A stretch of DNA of 9,188 nucleotides. Source: Pseudomonadota bacterium. GTDB taxonomy: Bacteria; Pseudomonadota; Gammaproteobacteria; Xanthomonadales; Xanthomonadaceae. Numbering within the stretch: the first letter of the stretch is position 1; each line of letters starts with the position of its first letter. Below are positions 5,817 to 9,188 of the stretch, piece after piece. The stretch is from contig JAFAFF010000311.1 in assembly GCA_023423605.1 (NCBI GenBank), positions 1 to 9,188 of the forward strand, in the 5' to 3' direction. Below the pieces are notes generated by a model. It worked only from the letters and a program-made list of their open reading frames with translations, was not told the DNA's origin and did not search any database. Made by a program: the position numbers and the translations under genes.

Positions 5817-6400
5817 TTCAATTCCTTCAGGCGTTCGCATATCTGGTCAAGCGTCAGCACCGCATCGGCACCGGCGCGTTGCAGCGCCGAAGCCGGCATC
5901 AGCGATGCCTCCGCATCATCGGGGCACTGCACCCAGGCATGCCCCCCTGCTTCTCTTACCGCGGCCACGCCATCGCTGCCGTCGCTGCTGGCGCCGGTGA
6001 GCAGGATCGCCAGCACCCGTTCACCGAACACGGCCGCGGCCGATTCGAACAGCGGGTCCACCGCCGGTCGCGAGAACAGCACCGGCGCATCCAGCGACAG
6101 CGCCACGGATTGTTCGTCCTCCACCAGCAGGTGGTAATCCGGCGGTGCGAAAGTAACGGTGCCAGGCTGCAGCGGCTGCTTGTCCTCGGCCTCGCGCACG
6201 CTCAGCGCGCAGTCCGGATCCAGCAGCTCGGCGATGCGGCTGGGCCGGTCGCGCGGCAGGTGCAGCACCACCAGCACAGGAACCGACAGCGTTGCCGGCA
6301 GCGCACGCAATGTCTTCTGCAGCGCCGTGACGCCACCAGCGGAAGCACCGATCACCAGCACGCCTGGTGACAGGGAAGTGTCCATCGCAGCGTTCATCAT
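5813..6400 (-). CDS. CheB-type methylesterase domain protein without receiver domain
   Basis: A 195-residue protein consisting of the CheB catalytic domain, which removes methyl groups from (and deamidates) glutamate sites on receptor-like proteins. The expected catalytic triad is visible: Ser20 in IGASAGG, His47 in VLHLPRD and Asp140 in LLTGASSDGSDG. The receiver domain of classical CheB, about 350 residues in all, is absent, so activity cannot be set by direct phosphorylation. The start at ATG 6400 overlaps the CheR-type stop as ATGA. GGAAGG at 6405-6410 fits this ATG and the adjacent ATG 6397. Its stop overlaps the next gene in the same way. It is paired with the CheR-type gene, but no methyl-accepting receptor is encoded nearby, so its substrate is unknown. 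Confidence 0.9.
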   Translation of the reverse strand: MMNAAMDTSLSPGVLVIGASAGGVTALQKTLRALPATLSVPVLVVLHLPRDRPSRIAELLDPDCALSVREAEDKQPLQPGTVTFAPPDYHLLVEDEQSVALSLDAPVLFSRPAVDPLFESAAAVFGERVLAILLTGASSDGSDGVAAVREAGGHAWVQCPDDAEASLMPASALQRAGADAVLTLDQICERLKELK

Positions 6401-7221
6401 ACTGCCTTCCGGTAGAGGCGCTGTTCGCGCGCGCAGACTTCGAATGCATTGCCATGTTCGCCGAACTGCAGCGATTCCTTGCTGCCCAGGCCAAGGAACC
6501 CGCGGTGCACCAGGGCCTCGCGGAACAGGCCGACGGCGCGGTCCTGCAGCGGCCGGTTGAAATAGATGAGCACGTTGCGGCACGACACCAGGTGCACTTC
6601 GGAGAACACCGTGTCGGTGGCCAGGCTGTGGTCGGCGAACACCACGTTGCGGCGCAGGCGGCGATCGAACACCGCACCGTTGTAGCCGGTGGTGTAGTAA
6701 TCCGAAAGCGATCGCTGGCCGCCGGCCTGCAGGTAGTTGCGGCTGAACTGGGCGATGCGGTCGATACCGTAGGCGCCCGCTTCAGCGGCGACCAGCGCCG
6801 CCGGATTGATGTCGGTGGCGTAGATGATGCTGCGCTCCAGCAGCCCCTCCTCCTGCAGCAGGATCGCCAGCGACCACACTTCTTCGCCGGAACTGCAGCC
6901 GGCCACCCACAGCTTGATGGACGGGTAGGTCCGCAGCACGGGAATGGCGTGCTGGCGCAGCGCGGCGAAATAGGACGGGTCGCGGAACATCTCCGATACC
7001 TGCACGGTGAAGAACTGCATCGCCTGCGCGAACAGCTCCGGCTCGTGCAGCAGGCGATGCTGCAGGTCCGACAGCCGCTCACACTGGTAGCGCCGCATGG
7101 CCTGGTGCATGCGCCGGCGCAGCGACGACACCGCGTAATTGCGGAAATCGTAGTGGTAGCGCTGGTAGATGGCCTCCACCAGCAGCTTCAGCTCCAGGTC
7201 GAACAACTCCTGATCGTTCAT
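6397..7221 (-). CDS. CheR-type S-adenosylmethionine-dependent glutamate methyltransferase
   Basis: A 274-residue protein with the two-part CheR structure. An all-helical N-terminal domain (about 5-80, including RYHYDFRNYAVSSLRRRM) is followed by the catalytic domain. The SAM-binding motif is LWVAGCSSGEEVWSLA (104-119), with ATDINP at 135-140 and CRNVLIYF at 214-221, all typical of CheR. Length is normal for the family, with no fused TPR or PAS part. ATG 7221 overlaps the upstream kinase stop as ATGA; ATG 7245 is in frame, but the junction fits the pattern of the other two genes. No strong ribosome site precedes it, so its translation probably depends on the upstream gene. It likely methylates a receptor-like partner or the upstream kinase; this is inference. 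Confidence 0.92.
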   Translation of the reverse strand: MNDQELFDLELKLLVEAIYQRYHYDFRNYAVSSLRRRMHQAMRRYQCERLSDLQHRLLHEPELFAQAMQFFTVQVSEMFRDPSYFAALRQHAIPVLRTYPSIKLWVAGCSSGEEVWSLAILLQEEGLLERSIIYATDINPAALVAAEAGAYGIDRIAQFSRNYLQAGGQRSLSDYYTTGYNGAVFDRRLRRNVVFADHSLATDTVFSEVHLVSCRNVLIYFNRPLQDRAVGLFREALVHRGFLGLGSKESLQFGEHGNAFEVCAREQRLYRKAV

Positions 7222-9188
7222 TGACGCGAGCACCACACCCGGCACAGCGACACCAGCTTGTCGACATCGATGGGCTTGGCGATGTAGTCGTTCGCACCGG
7301 CCTGCAGGCAGCGTTCGCGGTCATCAGGCATGGCCTTGGCGGTCAGCGCGATGATCGGCAGGTCCTTGAACTCGCGCTGCGCGCGGATCTCACGCATCGC
7401 GGTCAGGCCGTCCATCTCCGGCATCATGATGTCCATCAGCACCAGGTCCACGTCCACCTTCGACAGGCGATCCACGGCCTCGCGGCCGTTGCGCGCGATC
7501 TCCAGCTTCACGCCCAGCGGTTCCAGCACGCTGGACAGCGCGAAGATATTGCGCACATCGTCCTCGGCCAGCAGCACGGTGCGGCCATCGAGCACCGAAT
7601 CGCGACGACGCGCTTCGCGCAGCAGGCGCTGCTGGTCGCTGGGCAGGCTGGCTTCCACGCTGTGCAGGAACAGCGTCACTTCATCGAGCAGGCGCTCCGG
7701 CGAACGCGCGCCCTTGATGATGATGCTCTTCGAATAGCGGCGCAGGCGTTGTTCCTCCTCGCGTCCCAGCGCACGACCGGTATACACGATCACTGGCGGG
7801 AAGCCGACGTCCTCGCTGCGCGCCATGTGTTCCAGCAGGTCGTAACCGCTGCCATCGGGCAGCGCCAGGTCGGTCACCATGCAGTCGAAGGTCGCCGTAC
7901 CCAGCTGCAGCAGTGCCTCGGCCACGGTGCCCACGGCGGTGATTTCCAGCTGGTCGCGGCCCAGCAGCAACTGCAGGTTGGCGCGCAGTTCGCTGTCGTC
8001 TTCCACGATCAGCAGGCGACGCACGTCGCGCTGGCTGGTTTCCTCCAGCTGCTGGATCGCCTCCACCAGGCGTTCGCGGGTGGCCGGCTTGATCACGTAA
8101 CCGATCGCGCCCAGTTCCATCGCCACCTGGCTGCGCTCCATGCCCGACACCACGTGCACCGGAATATGCCGCGTCTGCGGGTCGCGCTTCAGGCGTTCCA
8201 GCACGCTCAGGCCGGACACATCCGGCAGGCCCAGGTCCAGCAGCACGCCGCTTGGTCGCAGTTCGCGCGCCATGTCCAGCGCTTCCTCGGCGGTAGTGGC
8301 CACGACGCAATCGAAATCCAGCTCTGTGGCCAGCGCCACCAGTGCCTCGGCAAAGCTTGGATCGTCCTCCACCACCAGGATCAGGCGCTCGGCGCGGGTG
8401 CTGGTGACCGTGCGACGGGCAACCGGTGCAGGCGAGGCGGCAGGTGCGGCTGCAGCGGCCGCAGCGGTCGCCGGCCGTGCCGCAGCAGTCGCGCTGGAAC
8501 GTGCAGCGGCGGGCGCATGCGCGTTGCCGAGTGGCGATGGCATATCCACCTGCTCCGGCGCACCGCTCAGCGGCAGCTCCAGGATGAAAGTGCTGCCCTT
8601 GCCCAGTTCGCTTTCCACGCGGATGTCGCCGCCCATGCGGGTGGCCAGGTCGCGCGAGATCGACAGCCCCAGCCCGGTGCCGCCATAGCGCCGCCGGGTG
8701 CTGCCATCGGCCTGCCGGAACGCCTCGAAGATCGCCTCCAGCTGCTCGCTGGCAATGCCGATGCCGCTGTCGTGCACCACGAAACGCACGCGATCGCGGC
8801 CGGCCGCCTGCACCTGCAGGGTCACCGAACCGTGTTCGGTGAACTTCACCGCGTTCGCCAGCAGGTTCTTCAATATCTGCTGCAGGCGCTGGGAATCGGC
8901 GGTGAACTGGCTCGGCGCGCCGGCCTCGGCGGTGATCTCCAGCGACAGGCCCTTTTCGCGCGCCAGCGGCTGGAACGTCTCGCGCAGCCGCTGCAATGCG
9001 CCTTCCACCACCACCACTTCGTCGCTCAGCTCCACATGGCCGGCCTCGATGCGCGCCAGGTCCAGGATGTCGTTGATAAGCGCCAGCAGGTCGTTGTTGG
9101 AAGACAGGATGGCCTGCGCGTATTTCACCTGCTCCGCGCTCAGCGTGCCGTCGCGGTTGTCGGCCAGCAGCTTGGCCAGGATCAGCGA
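7218..9188 (-). CDS. Hybrid sensor histidine kinase with three receiver domains, 5' end beyond the window
   Basis: The frame is open from the right edge, and 656 residues are visible. It begins within a HisKA domain (SLILAKLLADN to LARIEAGHV, about 1-51); the phospho-His and any sensor region lie outside. The ATPase domain follows (about 80-208) with N-box LKNLLANAVKFTEHG, DSGIGI at 140-145 and GGTGLGLSIS at 169-178. An Ala/Pro-rich linker spans about 222-258. Three receivers come next, with phospho-Asp at 318 (LLDLGLPD), 440 (VTDLALPD) and 586 (LMDIMMPEMDG), each with its conserved Lys. All three look functional, which suggests a multi-step phosphorelay. GTG at 9128 is an internal codon, not the start. 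The TGA stop overlaps the CheR-type start. The neighbouring receiver-kinase is a likely partner. The signal sensed is not visible. Confidence 0.92.
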   Translation of the reverse strand, partial: SLILAKLLADNRDGTLSAEQVKYAQAILSSNNDLLALINDILDLARIEAGHVELSDEVVVVEGALQRLRETFQPLAREKGLSLEITAEAGAPSQFTADSQRLQQILKNLLANAVKFTEHGSVTLQVQAAGRDRVRFVVHDSGIGIASEQLEAIFEAFRQADGSTRRRYGGTGLGLSISRDLATRMGGDIRVESELGKGSTFILELPLSGAPEQVDMPSPLGNAHAPAAARSSATAAARPATAAAAAAAPAASPAPVARRTVTSTRAERLILVVEDDPSFAEALVALATELDFDCVVATTAEEALDMARELRPSGVLLDLGLPDVSGLSVLERLKRDPQTRHIPVHVVSGMERSQVAMELGAIGYVIKPATRERLVEAIQQLEETSQRDVRRLLIVEDDSELRANLQLLLGRDQLEITAVGTVAEALLQLGTATFDCMVTDLALPDGSGYDLLEHMARSEDVGFPPVIVYTGRALGREEEQRLRRYSKSIIIKGARSPERLLDEVTLFLHSVEASLPSDQQRLLREARRRDSVLDGRTVLLAEDDVRNIFALSSVLEPLGVKLEIARNGREAVDRLSKVDVDLVLMDIMMPEMDGLTAMREIRAQREFKDLPIIALTAKAMPDDRERCLQAGANDYIAKPIDVDKLVSLCRVWCSRQ

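Noticed and set aside
5817..5840. Earlier start (ATG 5840) for the receiver-kinase
   Set aside because: ATG 5816 has AAGGA at six bases and the same ATGA overlap as the other two junctions, while 5840 would lie deeper in the CheB gene without a comparable ribosome site.
4743..6137. A 464-codon open frame on the plus strand
   Set aside because: Antisense to the receiver-kinase and CheB genes, low complexity (His, Gln, Arg), no family signature; the minus-strand genes there have full motifs.
6401..6583. Upstream extension of the CheB-type protein to 6583
   Set aside because: The added residues are Arg/Pro-rich and antisense-like in character, overlap the CheR gene, and precede the ATG that has a strong ribosome site.

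Overview
The window looks like chromosomal DNA of a high-GC gammaproteobacterium, most likely the genus Stenotrophomonas (S. maltophilia group). The main reason is eight short GTAG-headed palindromes in two intergenic clusters, which match the SMAG type of REP repeat known from S. maltophilia. Codon use (GC-rich third positions) and gene content agree. No database search was possible, so the genus is an inference. Every protein-coding gene I accept lies on the minus strand, so transcription runs from the right edge to the left edge. Long open frames on the plus strand are antisense shadows of these genes.

Right half (about 4.7 to 9.2 kb): a tightly packed two-component signalling cluster of four genes. 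In transcription order these are a hybrid histidine kinase with three C-terminal receiver domains (cut by the right edge), a CheR-type methyltransferase, a CheB-type methylesterase without a receiver domain, and a protein with an N-terminal receiver fused to a histidine kinase. All three junctions are identical 4-base ATGA start/stop overlaps, so the four proteins are probably made together and work in one pathway. No chemoreceptor, CheA or CheW is visible.

Middle (about 3.77 to 4.70 kb): a small stand-alone BLUF blue-light sensor gene sits between two SMAG clusters. The stop codons of both the BLUF gene and the receiver-kinase gene fall inside the head of an adjacent SMAG element.

Left half: an AraC-family regulator with an N-terminal cupin-like domain is followed after 66 bases by a ten-helix DMT/EamA transporter, probably one transcription unit. 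Next comes the start of the threonine operon: a possible promoter, a 23-residue Thr/Ile-rich leader peptide (thrL type), alternative RNA hairpins typical of attenuation, and thrA (bifunctional aspartate kinase/homoserine dehydrogenase), which runs off the left edge. At that edge three 21-bp tandem repeat units lie in frame in the homoserine dehydrogenase part and encode a Gln-Pro-Glu-Gly-rich stretch.

The genes are mostly of known families. The less ordinary points are the in-frame minisatellite in thrA, the SMAG elements at stop codons, the thr attenuator, and the coupled kinase/CheR/CheB/receiver-kinase module next to a lone light sensor.
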